From NCBI GenBank assembly GCA_014323545.1, contig CP058647.1, positions 2,768,001-2,832,000 on the forward strand: 64,000 nt of DNA. The letters are read 5' to 3'. The stretch comes from Hyphobacterium sp. CCMP332 (GTDB lineage Bacteria; Bacteroidota; Bacteroidia; Cytophagales; CCMP332). The position numbers and the translations under genes were made by a program. The notes below the pieces were generated by a model. The model did not search any database, was not told where the DNA came from, and saw only the letters and a list, made by a program, of their open reading frames with translations. Shown in pieces: positions 51,961-63,200 of this stretch. Each line of letters begins with the position of its first letter. Position 1 is the stretch's first letter.

Positions 51961-52974
51961 TTAATAATTTTCATTTCTCTGCCTTGAAATATCGATGGCC
52001 ATGAACAATGCCTTGCGAAATGAACTCTCTGAAGCAATGCCTTTTCCCGCAATATCAAATGCAGTTCCATGATCGGGAGAAGTGCGGATTAGGTTGAGTC
52101 CTGCAGTGAAATTAACACCATCCTCAAAAGATATCATTTTAAATGGGATCAATGCCTGATCGTGATACATGGCCAGAATTCCATCAAACTTTCTGTAATT
52201 ACCCGAGCCAAATAAACCATCGGAAGGATAGGGGCCATTGATAAATTCACCTTTCTCTTTAAATTTTCTTATTAGCGGAGCAATTATTTCCACTTCTTCA
52301 AGGCCTATTTTACCGTTTTCTCCTGCGTGAGGGTTGATGCCCAGGACAGCGATTTTTGGTTTGGCTATACCAAAGTCTTTTTTCAAACTGCTTATCAGCA
52401 ATTTTAATTTTGAATTGATTAATTCAGAATTAATTTTAGATGCGACCTCAGAAATTGGATAATGGCCCGTAACCAATGCAATACGCATTTTGTCCGAACA
52501 AAGCAGCATAATACTTTCACTAGCTCCTGCTTTTTGGGTAAAAAATTCCGTTTGCCCCGGAAAATTTAATCCGGCATTTTGAACGTTTTCCTTATTAATA
52601 GGAGCAGTTACGCATGCATCTATATTTTTTTGCAACAAATCTTCCGCGACAGCATTTAAACTTGATGCCGCCAGCTTCCCACATTCCTCATCAAATTGTC
52701 CGCTTTGAATTGTAATCTGTTTTTGAAAACAATCAATGACATTGATGCTTTTTGGCCTGGCCTCAGATACATTTTTGATTGAATTAATCCGGATATCATT
52801 TAAGTTTAGTTGCTTACGAAAAAAATTCAGAACATAGGATGGACCATAAACAATCGGGATGCAATATTTGAATATCTCTCTGTGGTTAAAGCATTTTAAA
52901 ATTATTTCCGGCCCAATACCATTTATATCTCCAATGGAAATTCCAATTTTAATTAAACTCTTATTCTCCTTCAC
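51961..52974 (-). CDS. pdxA: 4-hydroxythreonine-4-phosphate dehydrogenase
   Basis: About 337 residues from the GTG at 52974; the frame stays open to a TTG at 53013, but that codon falls in the -7 box of a good promoter (53011-53018), and no ATG exists. The start SLIKIGISIGDINGIGPEII, TAPINKENVQNAGLNFPGQTE, and the C-terminal MYHDQALIPFKMISF and GTAFDIAGKG are the family hallmarks, including metal ligand histidines. PdxA makes the 3-amino-2-oxopropyl phosphate precursor of pyridoxal 5'-phosphate in the DXP-independent-of-glutamine route. It is divergent from rsmA. Confidence 0.93.
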   Translation of the reverse strand: MKENKSLIKIGISIGDINGIGPEIILKCFNHREIFKYCIPIVYGPSYVLNFFRKQLNLNDIRINSIKNVSEARPKSINVIDCFQKQITIQSGQFDEECGKLAASSLNAVAEDLLQKNIDACVTAPINKENVQNAGLNFPGQTEFFTQKAGASESIMLLCSDKMRIALVTGHYPISEVASKINSELINSKLKLLISSLKKDFGIAKPKIAVLGINPHAGENGKIGLEEVEIIAPLIRKFKEKGEFINGPYPSDGLFGSGNYRKFDGILAMYHDQALIPFKMISFEDGVNFTAGLNLIRTSPDHGTAFDIAGKGIASESSFRKALFMAIDISRQRNENY

Positions 52975-53010
52975 AATTTGTAATTCTTTTTGCTTATAAG
53001 CTCCTTTGCC

Positions 53011-53038
53011 CAAAGATAGGCAATTTCCAAAGTCTCAA
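53011..53038 (-). promoter_or_regulatory. Promoter of pdxA
   Basis: Minus strand TTG (53036-53038), 17 nt, TATCTTTG (53011-53018), perfect -7 match. It predicts a start near 53005 and so decides against the TTG codon at 53013 as the pdxA start. Confidence 0.6.
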
Positions 53039-53048
53039 AACCGGCCCG

Positions 53049-53864
53049 ATGAAACAAAATCAATCAAAAAAATACGGATATGTTAGGGCTAAAAAAAGCC
53101 TTGGCCAGCACTTCTTGAAAGACGAGTCTATCGCGGAAAAAATAGCAAATGAGCTGCAATACGATACTCTAAAAACGGTAATTGAAATTGGACCCGGGAT
53201 GGGTGTATTGACAAAATATATAGTCGATAAAATATCAAATCCCGATTTAAAATTAAAATTGATTGAATTGGACCGGGAATCGGTGGAATTTCTCAGGAAC
53301 AAAGAGATTTACCAAAAAGATAATATCGAAATAGTTTCTGAGGATGTATTAAAACTGGATTGGCAAAAATTCCCTGAACCAATAGAATTAATAGGTAACC
53401 TTCCCTATAATATTTCTTCACCTATCTTTTTTAAAATAATCGAAAATTATTCTCTTATATATAAAGGAGTGTTTATGGTTCAAAAAGAAGTGGCAGATAG
53501 AATTTGCTCAAATCACGGTTCCAAAACTTATGGAATTTTAAGTGTACTGCTACAGTCGCTTTATACTTGTACTCCAATTTTAGATGTGGCGCCAAATAGC
53601 TTTGTCCCTCCTCCAAAAGTCAATTCCTCCGTATTTAAGATTGAATTAAAAAAAGATGCCATTGATAAAAAGCTAATGAGTATCTTAAAGCCTGTGGTAA
53701 AAAAGTCCTTTAATAATCGCCGGAAAATGATGCGAAATACAATTGGAATTGAATTGAATTCATTAGGTAAGGAATTTGAAAAATATTTAACATTGCGACC
53801 GGAACAAATATCTGTTTCCGAGTTTATTTTTATAGCAAAAGCATTAGCAGATAAGGCAGGATGA
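53049..53864 (+). CDS. rsmA: 16S rRNA (adenine1518/1519-N6)-dimethyltransferase (KsgA)
   Basis: 271 residues. SLGQHFLKDESIAEKIA at the start, SAM-binding motif IEIGPGMGVLTKYI (near 47), and the catalytic NLPYNISSPIFFKI (near 116) identify it. It dimethylates two adjacent adenosines in helix 45 of 16S rRNA, a late check in 30S assembly. It overlaps mgtE by 4 nt (ATGA). Confidence 0.97.
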   Translation: MKQNQSKKYGYVRAKKSLGQHFLKDESIAEKIANELQYDTLKTVIEIGPGMGVLTKYIVDKISNPDLKLKLIELDRESVEFLRNKEIYQKDNIEIVSEDVLKLDWQKFPEPIELIGNLPYNISSPIFFKIIENYSLIYKGVFMVQKEVADRICSNHGSKTYGILSVLLQSLYTCTPILDVAPNSFVPPPKVNSSVFKIELKKDAIDKKLMSILKPVVKKSFNNRRKMMRNTIGIELNSLGKEFEKYLTLRPEQISVSEFIFIAKALADKAG

Positions 53865-55213
53865 ATTTTGAATTAACACGTGAGTTTCTCGATGAGGTAA
53901 AACTTGCAGTAAAGGAGGATAATGCCGCCTTTGTGCAAGAGGTGCTGGATGAGTTATTTCCTGCGGATATTTCCCAAATCCTGGATGAGCTCGATGCCGA
54001 AGAAGCGCGTTATGTTTTGGATACACTTCCAGTTGAGGTCGGTGCTGAAATAATAATTAATCTCGAAGATGAAAATCAAAAAGACTTCATAGCATCATTC
54101 TCTCCCGCACAAATAGCGAGGTTTATCAATTTTATGGAATCGGATGATTCCGTAGATATTCTGCAATCGCTTCCGATAAAACTTAGAGAGGAAGTTATTT
54201 CATTTATAAAAAACCCTGATAAGGCTAAATCCATACTTGACCTATTGCATTATGAAGAAGATTGTGCAGGCGGCCTGATGGGAAAAGAACTCATTAAAGC
54301 CAATATAAATTGGAATGTGGTTCAATGCATAGAAGAAATTCGAAGGCAAGCGGGAAGGGTCAATAAAATTTACTCCATTTATGTGGTCGATGATGAAAAC
54401 AAATTACTTGGAAGGGTTGCTCTAAAGAAAATCATTCTCGCTGAGGACAATACAAAGATCGCCGACATTTACGATCCGGACGTACAGGTGGTCGAAACTT
54501 ATAAACAGGAAAAAGAGGTAGCACAGCTTATGCAGAAATATGATTTGGAAGCAATTCCGGTTGTAAATCTTCATGGTCAGCTATTGGGGCGAATCACCAT
54601 TGATGATGTGGTGGATGTAATAACCGAACAGGCTGAATTGGAAAGACAACTAATGTCCGGTATTTCAGCAGATATTGATGAAGATGATTCCGTGCTTGAA
54701 TTATCAAGAGCCCGTCTTCCATGGCTGGTTGTTGGTATGGTTGGTGGATTGTTGGGAGCTCAGTTTATTGGAATATTTGAAGGAGACCTCATGCTAATTC
54801 CGGCCATGGCTTTTTTTATTCCTCTAATTACTGCTACAGGTGGAAATGTTGGTATTCAGTCTTCTTCCATAATTCTTCAAAGTCTTGCTGATAATAGTCT
54901 GATTCATCAGGGCTATTGGTGGAGATTAACTAAAGTATTGTCTGTTGCTTTGTTGAATGGATTTGTTATTGCCATATTGGTATTTGGATTTAATATGATT
55001 CTGGGTCAATCACTGGTTTTGTCAACAGTAGTAAGTATAGCTCTCTTTTCAGTTATTCTTTTAGCTTCAATTATGGGAACCTTTACTCCGCTTGTACTCG
55101 ATAGTTTCGGAATTAATCCGGCCCTGGCTTCAGGCCCATTTATTACTACAGCGAACGACTTATTAGGTCTTGGCGTTTATTTTCTTGTAGCACATTTACT
55201 GCTCGGATTATAA
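53861..55213 (+). CDS. mgtE: Magnesium transporter MgtE
   Basis: 450 residues. MgtE N-terminal domain (about 10-130), two CBS domains (about 135-255, with IYSIYVVDDENKLLGRVAL), and a five-TM C-terminal channel with PLITATGGNVGIQSSSIILQ, the ion path motif. Mg2+ binding to the cytosolic domains closes the channel. It overlaps rsmA by 4 nt and the dehydrogenase gene by 1 nt, so all three are one operon. Confidence 0.96.
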   Translation: MNFELTREFLDEVKLAVKEDNAAFVQEVLDELFPADISQILDELDAEEARYVLDTLPVEVGAEIIINLEDENQKDFIASFSPAQIARFINFMESDDSVDILQSLPIKLREEVISFIKNPDKAKSILDLLHYEEDCAGGLMGKELIKANINWNVVQCIEEIRRQAGRVNKIYSIYVVDDENKLLGRVALKKIILAEDNTKIADIYDPDVQVVETYKQEKEVAQLMQKYDLEAIPVVNLHGQLLGRITIDDVVDVITEQAELERQLMSGISADIDEDDSVLELSRARLPWLVVGMVGGLLGAQFIGIFEGDLMLIPAMAFFIPLITATGGNVGIQSSSIILQSLADNSLIHQGYWWRLTKVLSVALLNGFVIAILVFGFNMILGQSLVLSTVVSIALFSVILLASIMGTFTPLVLDSFGINPALASGPFITTANDLLGLGVYFLVAHLLLGL

Positions 55214-56160
55214 TGAATAGACACTCAGTTCTAATTGTCAACAAAATGCATAAATCCATAGTCCCTTTGCTGGAAAGACTGGGACTAATAGTTAATTATC
55301 AACCAAATATAAGTCGGGAGGAAACCTTAGATATAATAAAAGACTATTTTGGAATAGTCGTGCGCAGCAAACTCGATCTGGACTCGGAATTCTTTACAAA
55401 TGCGCCTTCGCTGAAATTCATTGCCAGGGCCGGTGCAGGTTTGGATCAAATCGATTTAAGAGAAGTTCAAAAAAGGAATATCGAAGTATTTAATGCTCCG
55501 GAAGGCAATAAGGACGCATTAGCGGAGCACAGCATAGGTCTGATGCTTTCATTGCTTCATAAAATTGTAAAGTCCAACAATGAAATACGCCGGGGCAAAT
55601 GGTTAAGAGAGGACAACAGGGGATTTGAATTAAATACCAAAACTGTAGGGGTTATTGGTTTCGGACATATGGGGAGAGCATTTGCAGAGAAACTTATTGG
55701 ATTTGGTTGCTCTGTGATCACTTATGATATTAAGCCAAGTTTGGATCTGCCATCACATGTTAAAAAAGTATCCTGGGAAGAATTTACACAAAAATGTGAT
55801 ATCGTGTCTTTACACGTCCCGTTGTCTGAAAGAAACGTTTATCTGGTTAACGATTCATGGATAAATGACTTTCGAAAAAATATTTGGCTGATAAATACCT
55901 CAAGGGGAAAAGTGGTAAAACTTGTAGATTTGATAAAAAACCTCGATAGTGGTAAAGTAAAGGGAGCGGCACTTGACGTGCTTGAAAACGAGAAATTCGA
56001 TTCACTTTCAGACTCTGAAAAAGCTATACTTCAAGACCTTGTAAACAGAAATAATACAATTTTAACACCACATGTGGGGGGATGGTCTTCAGAGTCATAT
56101 TCCAGAATAAATGAAGTATTAGCATCCAAAATCGAAAATTTTCTACTCCAAAATGGGTGA
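55213..56160 (+). CDS. D-isomer-specific 2-hydroxyacid dehydrogenase (SerA-like)
   Basis: 315 residues. The catalytic core has SKLDLDSEFF, the ligand block RAGAGLDQID, NAD-binding VGVIGFGHMGRAFAEK (near 143), INTSRGKV (near 228) and the catalytic His in PHVGGWSS (near 292). The size lacks the ACT regulatory domain of long SerA. Phosphoglycerate dehydrogenase is the likeliest assignment but other 2-hydroxyacids cannot be excluded. Its ATG overlaps the mgtE stop by one base. Confidence 0.88.
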   Translation: MNRHSVLIVNKMHKSIVPLLERLGLIVNYQPNISREETLDIIKDYFGIVVRSKLDLDSEFFTNAPSLKFIARAGAGLDQIDLREVQKRNIEVFNAPEGNKDALAEHSIGLMLSLLHKIVKSNNEIRRGKWLREDNRGFELNTKTVGVIGFGHMGRAFAEKLIGFGCSVITYDIKPSLDLPSHVKKVSWEEFTQKCDIVSLHVPLSERNVYLVNDSWINDFRKNIWLINTSRGKVVKLVDLIKNLDSGKVKGAALDVLENEKFDSLSDSEKAILQDLVNRNNTILTPHVGGWSSESYSRINEVLASKIENFLLQNG

Positions 56161-56281
56161 TTTACATATTTAAAAGAGAAGATAAGAACCAAAAAGAATA
56201 CTAAATAATTGTATAAATGAATTACCTTTCACATTTTTAGACCTTGAATAATTTTATGTTTATTAGAATTATCTAAAATTG

Positions 56282-59200
56282 ATGTATATGCTGAGAAAAC
56301 TACTACTACTACAAACCTTCATCATTGCATCTTTTTCACTCGTACTAGCACAAACAGGAAAACTCTCCGGTAAGATAACCGATATGGAAACTGGAGAATC
56401 CATTCCTTTTGCCAATGTTACAGTGAATAAAGGTGGAGTTCAAAAAGGAGGAACCGTATCTGACTTCGATGGAAACTTTTCAATAACACCTCTTGTGCCG
56501 GGAGAATATAACGTGGAGGTTTCCTACGTTGGCTATGCTCCTAAAAAGATCACAGGTGTGGTTATAAATTTTGAAAAAACAACTCGATTGGATATTCGAA
56601 TGAATTCAGAATCCAAAGTACTCGAGGAAGATGTTATAATTTATGCCGAGCCACTGATTGATCCGGATAACACTTCTACCGGTTCTAAATTATCATCCAA
56701 AGAGATTGAAAAAATTCCTACCAGGAATATTTCTTCAATTGCTACCACGCAGGCAGGTGTGACATCCTCGGATGATGGTGGAACGATTAACCTTCGGGGA
56801 GCTCGATCGGATGCTACGCAATATTTTGTTAATGGGGTTAAGTTATTGCCTGGACAAACACCACAGGTACCTGTTGAGGCCATCGCTGAGGTTTCAATCT
56901 TAACTGGTGGTATCCCTGCGCAGTATGGAGATAACGTTGGTGGTGTAATCAGTTTAACAACCAAAGGACCATCTTCAAAAATATTTGGAGGAATTGCAGG
57001 TGAGACTTCAGTACCTTTTGATAATTACAATTACAACCTTCTCAATTTTAACGTTTCCGGACCTATTTTACAGGAAAAAGATTCAACCGGGAGAGCTTTG
57101 AGAACCAAACTAGGTTATTTTCTTGCTGCTCAATACGATGGTGCCGCGGATCCTGACCCCCCTGCAATAGATATTTATAGGCTGAAAGATGAATATCAGA
57201 GTCAGCTTGAGCAAAATCCATTGTTCATAGATGAATTTGGAAATACCAGATATGTGTCTGACACCTTGACAAGAGAGCAATTCGAAACTTATGATTTCGA
57301 GGAAAATGAGAACAGACACAATGTTAATGTCAACGCTACTTTTGATTGGCAGCCATCTGAGAGCATATTAGTATCTATAGGTGGAAATTTGAGAAACTCT
57401 GAGTATAAAGAATTTAATACCAGAGGAGTAGACCCCCAGAGATACAAGAGACTTCTAAATTACGATAACAATGGTGATCGCTTGATAAGGCAATACAATG
57501 TATTTGCGAGATTTACACAGCGTTTTAAAAACGACAGAAGCGATGAAGAGAATACTTCACTTATAAAAAATGCATATTATCAGGTGCAAGTCGATTATTC
57601 CAGGGATATTGATAAAACCTACAATAAGGAGTTTGACGAAAGCTTATTTGAGTACAATTATGTAGGGGAATACAAAAGAACAACTGATACGTTGACCCCA
57701 ACTTTATTTGAGCAATTGAATTCATTGGGAATCGATCCTACTCAATTTGGAATTAATACAGATGGGTCATTTAATGGTCCTGTTATATATAAGAATGGAG
57801 ACAGAGATGATGATACAGTATTAGTTCAAGCTAATGTTCCATGGATTGTGTATAATACAAATGCCGATACTTATACTTTTACAGGGGGAAATCAGAATCC
57901 AATTACTTCTCGATATACGGATTTCTTTTTTAACCGTCAGGCACTGGCCAATGATCCTATTACCGACCTGCAACAGCTAAATACATCTCAGGGAGGTTTA
58001 CTTAATGGTCAAATCCCGAATACAGTTCATGGAGGGCTATTTCATAATGTGGGAACCCCACACAGAAATTATAATTTAAGCGTAGATGAACAATTCAGGG
58101 TTTCAGCTCTTGGTGTTGTTGAATTAAACAATCACTCTTTTAAATTGGGTTTTGAATTTGAACAAAGAACTCAAAGACAATTTAATGTTTCTACAACAGG
58201 AATTTGGAATGCAGCTCGTGGTGCAGCACTTTCGGGAACTTCATTAGAAGGTGCATTCCTTAATCAGGCACCAAATACATTCCTTGATACCATCTTAATC
58301 AATGGTAATCCAACAATTGTACCGGTGTTGGATTTTGGTTCCTGGGGTGAAAAAGAGCAAATCAATGATTCTGTAACTGTATTCAATTTCGGGATAAGAA
58401 ATCAATCGAATCCAAATGGAACATTCCATAACAGGTTGAGACAGGAATTTGGTTATGCTAATGATTACAGAATAAATGTTGATGAATTAGATCCTAAAGA
58501 TTTAAGTCTTGAATATTTCAATGCTGAAGAACTACTTAACCCAGGTGGCGGTGGAGGAAATGTAGTTTCCTATCAGGGATATAACTATTATGGTGAAAGA
58601 ACCAATGAGAATTCTACATTTAGTGATTTCTTCACTGATTCCCTTAACAGACCAATCGCCGCATGGAGACCAAATTACGGAGCGGTATTTATTGAAGATA
58701 AATTTGAGATCAAGGATTTAATTCTTCGTTTGGGTGTCAGAGTAGACAGATACGATGTAAACCAACCTGTCCTTAAAGACAGATATTCATTGGTTGATTT
58801 AAGAACTGTTGGAGAGTCAAATATGAATGCATTCAACCAAGGATCCTTTGCTACTCCGGGTAATGTCGGTGATGACTATGTTGTTTATGTGGATAGAAAT
58901 CCGGATGAATACAACGGCTCAAACCTGGGAGAATTCAATGTAATAGGTTTCAGAAGTGGCGATCAATGGTTTGATGCTCAGGGACAAACTGTATTGGGGG
59001 CTTCTAATCTCGGAAACGCCGGTGTGTTTCCTTGGTTCGATGTAACTTCATTTACAGGTATTAAGAAAGAAATTTATGACGAATACAAAATTACAGAAGA
59101 TGCATTTGAGGATTATGAACCGCAAATTAATGTAATGCCGAGAGTATCTTTTTCATTCCCTATTTCTGAAGAAGCCTTATTCTTTGCGCATTATGATGTC

Positions 59201-60241
59201 TTGACACAAAGGCCTAGTAGAAATAATGTTTTCACTAGTACATATTTCTATTTCCAGAGAGCGGCAGGTGGAAGATTGAATAATCCAAACCTAAGACCAC
59301 AAAGAAATGTTGACTATCAGGTCGGTTTCCAGCAGGTATTGACAAGGTCATCCTCGCTTAAGCTTTCAACTTTCTACCGTGAAATGAAAGATCAGATTTC
59401 CTTAATTGTAATCGATGGAGCATATCCGGTTTCGTCTTGGGAAACATTTGGAAATATTGACTTTGCAACTTCAAAAGGTATAACTGTAGAATACGATTTA
59501 AGGAGAACAAACCGTTTGGCCATAAATGCTAATTACCAATTAGCTTTTGCAGATGGTACTTCTTCAGGAGAATTATCAAATGCCAGATTAATCCAATCGG
59601 GTGTAAGTGCAAACCTCAGAAACCCTATTCCTTTGAATTGGGATGAGAGACATCAGATTAAAATTAATATCGACTACAGATTCAGAGATAATGATGGACC
59701 TGGTATTATGTCCAAACCTATAAAAGATGATGAAGGAAATTTATTACTTGATGACGAAGGGATGCCTAAGAAGTCAGGTGGATTTAAATTACTTGAAAAC
59801 TTAGGTGTGAACTTGCAGTTGATTGCAACATCAGGACGACCATTTACTCCACGTGGTGGTGCCAACCCTAATCCAATTTACGGAGGAGGTAATAATGAAG
59901 TAGTTGATGGTGGAGTTAACGGTGCAAGGTTGCCTTGGAACCTCAGATCTTCTTTAAGGGTTGATAAATCAATCTTCTTTGGAGGAAATGAGAGCAAGAA
60001 ATCTTTGAATGTTTATGTATATGTCAGAAACCTTCTTGGTTTGGAGAACATTCAAGGTGTTTACGGTTGGTCAGGTGATCCTACAAATGATGGTTATCTG
60101 GAGTCAAAACTTGGACAACAAGATATAAATGCTAATCTCTATCCGGATTCATTTTCGGATATATACAGAATGGCTGTTCAAAACCCGGATAATTTTGCGC
60201 TTCCTAGAAGAATTGTTTTAGGTGCAGCATTTAACTTTTAA
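56282..60241 (+). CDS. TonB-dependent receptor with carboxypeptidase-regulatory-like domain
   Basis: About 1319 residues from the ATG at 56282 (ATG at 56288 also possible). A signal peptide (LLLLQTFIIASFSLVLAQ), then the CarboxypepD_reg-like domain (about 25-110, GKLSGKITDMETGESIPFAN), the TonB plug (about 125-225, GGTINLRGARSDATQYFVNG and GGIPAQYGDNVGGVI) and a long beta-barrel to the C-terminus (LPRRIVLGAAFNF, terminal Phe). Such receptors import large or complexed nutrients, energised by TonB-ExbBD. No SusD gene follows; instead a giant exported protein does, 19 nt later. Substrate unknown. Confidence 0.95.
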   Translation: MYMLRKLLLLQTFIIASFSLVLAQTGKLSGKITDMETGESIPFANVTVNKGGVQKGGTVSDFDGNFSITPLVPGEYNVEVSYVGYAPKKITGVVINFEKTTRLDIRMNSESKVLEEDVIIYAEPLIDPDNTSTGSKLSSKEIEKIPTRNISSIATTQAGVTSSDDGGTINLRGARSDATQYFVNGVKLLPGQTPQVPVEAIAEVSILTGGIPAQYGDNVGGVISLTTKGPSSKIFGGIAGETSVPFDNYNYNLLNFNVSGPILQEKDSTGRALRTKLGYFLAAQYDGAADPDPPAIDIYRLKDEYQSQLEQNPLFIDEFGNTRYVSDTLTREQFETYDFEENENRHNVNVNATFDWQPSESILVSIGGNLRNSEYKEFNTRGVDPQRYKRLLNYDNNGDRLIRQYNVFARFTQRFKNDRSDEENTSLIKNAYYQVQVDYSRDIDKTYNKEFDESLFEYNYVGEYKRTTDTLTPTLFEQLNSLGIDPTQFGINTDGSFNGPVIYKNGDRDDDTVLVQANVPWIVYNTNADTYTFTGGNQNPITSRYTDFFFNRQALANDPITDLQQLNTSQGGLLNGQIPNTVHGGLFHNVGTPHRNYNLSVDEQFRVSALGVVELNNHSFKLGFEFEQRTQRQFNVSTTGIWNAARGAALSGTSLEGAFLNQAPNTFLDTILINGNPTIVPVLDFGSWGEKEQINDSVTVFNFGIRNQSNPNGTFHNRLRQEFGYANDYRINVDELDPKDLSLEYFNAEELLNPGGGGGNVVSYQGYNYYGERTNENSTFSDFFTDSLNRPIAAWRPNYGAVFIEDKFEIKDLILRLGVRVDRYDVNQPVLKDRYSLVDLRTVGESNMNAFNQGSFATPGNVGDDYVVYVDRNPDEYNGSNLGEFNVIGFRSGDQWFDAQGQTVLGASNLGNAGVFPWFDVTSFTGIKKEIYDEYKITEDAFEDYEPQINVMPRVSFSFPISEEALFFAHYDVLTQRPSRNNVFTSTYFYFQRAAGGRLNNPNLRPQRNVDYQVGFQQVLTRSSSLKLSTFYREMKDQISLIVIDGAYPVSSWETFGNIDFATSKGITVEYDLRRTNRLAINANYQLAFADGTSSGELSNARLIQSGVSANLRNPIPLNWDERHQIKINIDYRFRDNDGPGIMSKPIKDDEGNLLLDDEGMPKKSGGFKLLENLGVNLQLIATSGRPFTPRGGANPNPIYGGGNNEVVDGGVNGARLPWNLRSSLRVDKSIFFGGNESKKSLNVYVYVRNLLGLENIQGVYGWSGDPTNDGYLESKLGQQDINANLYPDSFSDIYRMAVQNPDNFALPRRIVLGAAFNF

Positions 60242-60260
60242 TACAAAGAATTTAGAGAAA

Positions 60261-63200
60261 ATGAAAAATATGATATTCCGCAATATCCTTTCAATTTTAT
60301 TAATCTCCAGTACTGGAGCAATGGCTGATATTGATGTAGCCGGTTCCGGTAAAAAGGGCAGTAATCAAGGCAATTTTAGAGTTGCCAATGAATGTGCCCG
60401 AGCTGCTTCTCGAGAAGTACTGGAAATTAACAACGTAAGAACTACACTTCACAATGGTGGGGACATGTGGTGGACCGTTGTTTCGCCAAGTGCTGCGCGA
60501 TACGAGATTCCAAAACAGGATGATCCAAGTGCACCAAAACAGCATTCCTTATTTGCCGGCTCCGTTTGGATTGGTGGTGAAGATCTTACCTCAGGAGATC
60601 TGCTTGTATTGGCAAGTACTTACAGACAGTCACACTATGCCTTATGGCCTGGTCCTTTGTATGCCACAGGACCTGATCAGGGAACAATCTCTACAGAAGA
60701 GTGTGCAACCTGGGATGTGCATTTTAAAATAAGTCGAGAAGAAATTGAGCAATACATCGACGACTTCCAGGCAGGCAGGATTCAAACGGTTGAAGATATT
60801 CCTGAGCCTGTACTCAATTGGCCTGGTAGAAATAACCCATACATAACTTCCCCTGATGGAGCATTTGATGATCAGGTGGTTGATATGGACCGCGATTTGG
60901 CACCCTTTGATGAGTTTATTCAAATAGAAGAAGAAGGTGCCGGCGATGGTATTTACGATCCATTACAAGGGGACGTGCCATTTATATTTGGTGATGAAGG
61001 CATCTGGTGGGTCATGAACGATGCCGGTAATGAAAAGGAATTTGGAGGTGTAATCGGAGCCGCTCCTCCTATAAACATGGAGATTCAGGTTATGGGCTTT
61101 GGATTTGCAACCAATGATGTATTAAATGACATGACTTTCTATTGGAACAGACTCTTAAACCGAGGAAGTAGAATTATTAGTGAAACCAGAATGGGTCAAT
61201 GGGTTGACCCTGATTTAGGTTTTGCCGGTGATGACTATGTGGAAGTAGATGTGCCAAGAGGTTTGGGTATATGTTACAATGGAGATGAATTCGACGAAAG
61301 TATCACAGGTTATGGTGAAAACCCACCATCAATTGGTGTTGATTATTTCGAAGGACCCTGGGCCGATAAAGATACCATCGGAGACGGAATTGATAATGAC
61401 CTTGACGGCTTGATCGATGAGCCGGATAGGGGATATGCCGTTTATGAAGGCGATGGCATAGATAATGATAAAGATGGTGAAATTGACGAGGTTGATGAAT
61501 TGATCATCATGTCCAATTTCCTTTATTACAATAATAATAGCAACCCTACTAATGGTAACCCGGGATCTGCTCAGGATTTTTTCAATTATTTAAAAAATAT
61601 TTGGAGAGACGGTACATTTTGTACTTATGATTTAGCACAAGGAACTCAGCAATCCTCTCCTCCTTGTGATTTTATGTTTCCGGGTTCTTCTGATTTGGAA
61701 ATAGGTTGGGGACTCGGCGGTACTCCAGATCAACCTTTTGCAGGTCCTCAGAATGTACCATGGGATGAATCAGTTTCAGGTAATCAGCCCGCTGATAGAA
61801 GAATGCTTCAGTCAGCAGGTCCATTTACCCTTGAACCGGGTGCATTGAATGAATTGACCATTGGAATTCCATGGGCGCGTACAGGTGCCGGTGGTGCAAG
61901 AGGATCTTTCAATAAATTAAGAGTAGCTGATGATATTTGTCAAAAGCTTTATGACAACGACTTTGAACTTCTAAATGGTCCTGATGCTCCGGATGTGACC
62001 ATCACTGAACTGGATCGCGAGATTATCATTACCATCGAGCCGAGCGAGTTCACCATTGTCAACCAGGGTGAGCGTCAGGCGATGAACACGGAGACTTATC
62101 GCGAATTTGAAGCCAATATTGGAGACTTCTACAATTTTGAAGGTTACCTCTTCTATCAATTGGCTGACAATACGGTTACCGAGGCCGATCTTGACAACGC
62201 GGACCGTGCCAGACTGATCGCGCAGTGCGATGTTGCCAATGGGGTGACCACGATCATCAATTATGAAAACGATGTGACGCTGGGCGAAGATATTTTTGTG
62301 CCGATCATCAAAGTGGAAGGCCAGGACAATGGCATTTTCAGAACGTTGAGAATCAGCGATGATGCTTTTGCCGAGGGCGATCCGAAATTGGTGAATCACA
62401 AGAGCTATACCTTCCTTGTGCTCTCTTACGGTTACAATGCGGCAATGGCGCAGGCCAACCTGGGCGATAACGTAGGGGACCGAAAAGAGCAGCCTTTTAT
62501 TCTGGGTCGTAGAAACGGTATCCGGAAAGTGGCGGTCCCGCATCCGAACGTAGGGCAGGTGCTGAACTCGGGCTATGGCGATGAGTTTGTGCTGACTGCC
62601 GAGAGCGGCATTGGCAACGGGGGCAACATCCTGGAGTTTGTCGGAGGCGTGGAAGAGAGCATTTTAAACAAGACGCCATTTGAGCGTACCTACAGAGCGG
62701 GCTCTGGCCCGATATCGGTGAAGGTCTACGATCCGAAGCTGGTGAAGGCCATCGACAACATGGAGCTTCGTTTGACCAGCCGATTGCAGTACAACAGCGC
62801 TGATAATGATTACAAATTCCTTCCGGGCGATACGCTGGTTTCGCTGGGCAATTACACGGGACAGGAAGTGGATAACTCCTCGGGAGCCACGATCGCTTAT
62901 ACGATCAGTCCTTACAAACGTCAGACTAAAGGAAGAGCGGTTGTGGTACGTGAAGTACCGGAGCTGGAGACCTCCGATAGCAAGACATTAGAGATCCGGA
63001 TGCTGAACGGGGATGAGAACGGGGCCTTTGTCCGGGATGTGATCGCGATCCGAAGAGAAGGCGGCGAGGAGAGTTACCTGGGCGGTACCAAGCGTCCGGC
63101 CAACTTCTGGCTGGAAGGCGACAGTTCATCGATAGCTCAGGCGATCGACTTTAAAGAGCATGACCTCTGGACCCTTGAAGGGAACGGGGTCGTGGTGAAG

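Noticed and set aside
61971-62543. A 190-codon minus-strand frame in the GC-rich half of the last gene
   Set aside because: It is antisense to an open, signal-peptide-led frame; high G+C removes stops on the other strand and the translation is low in hydrophobic order.
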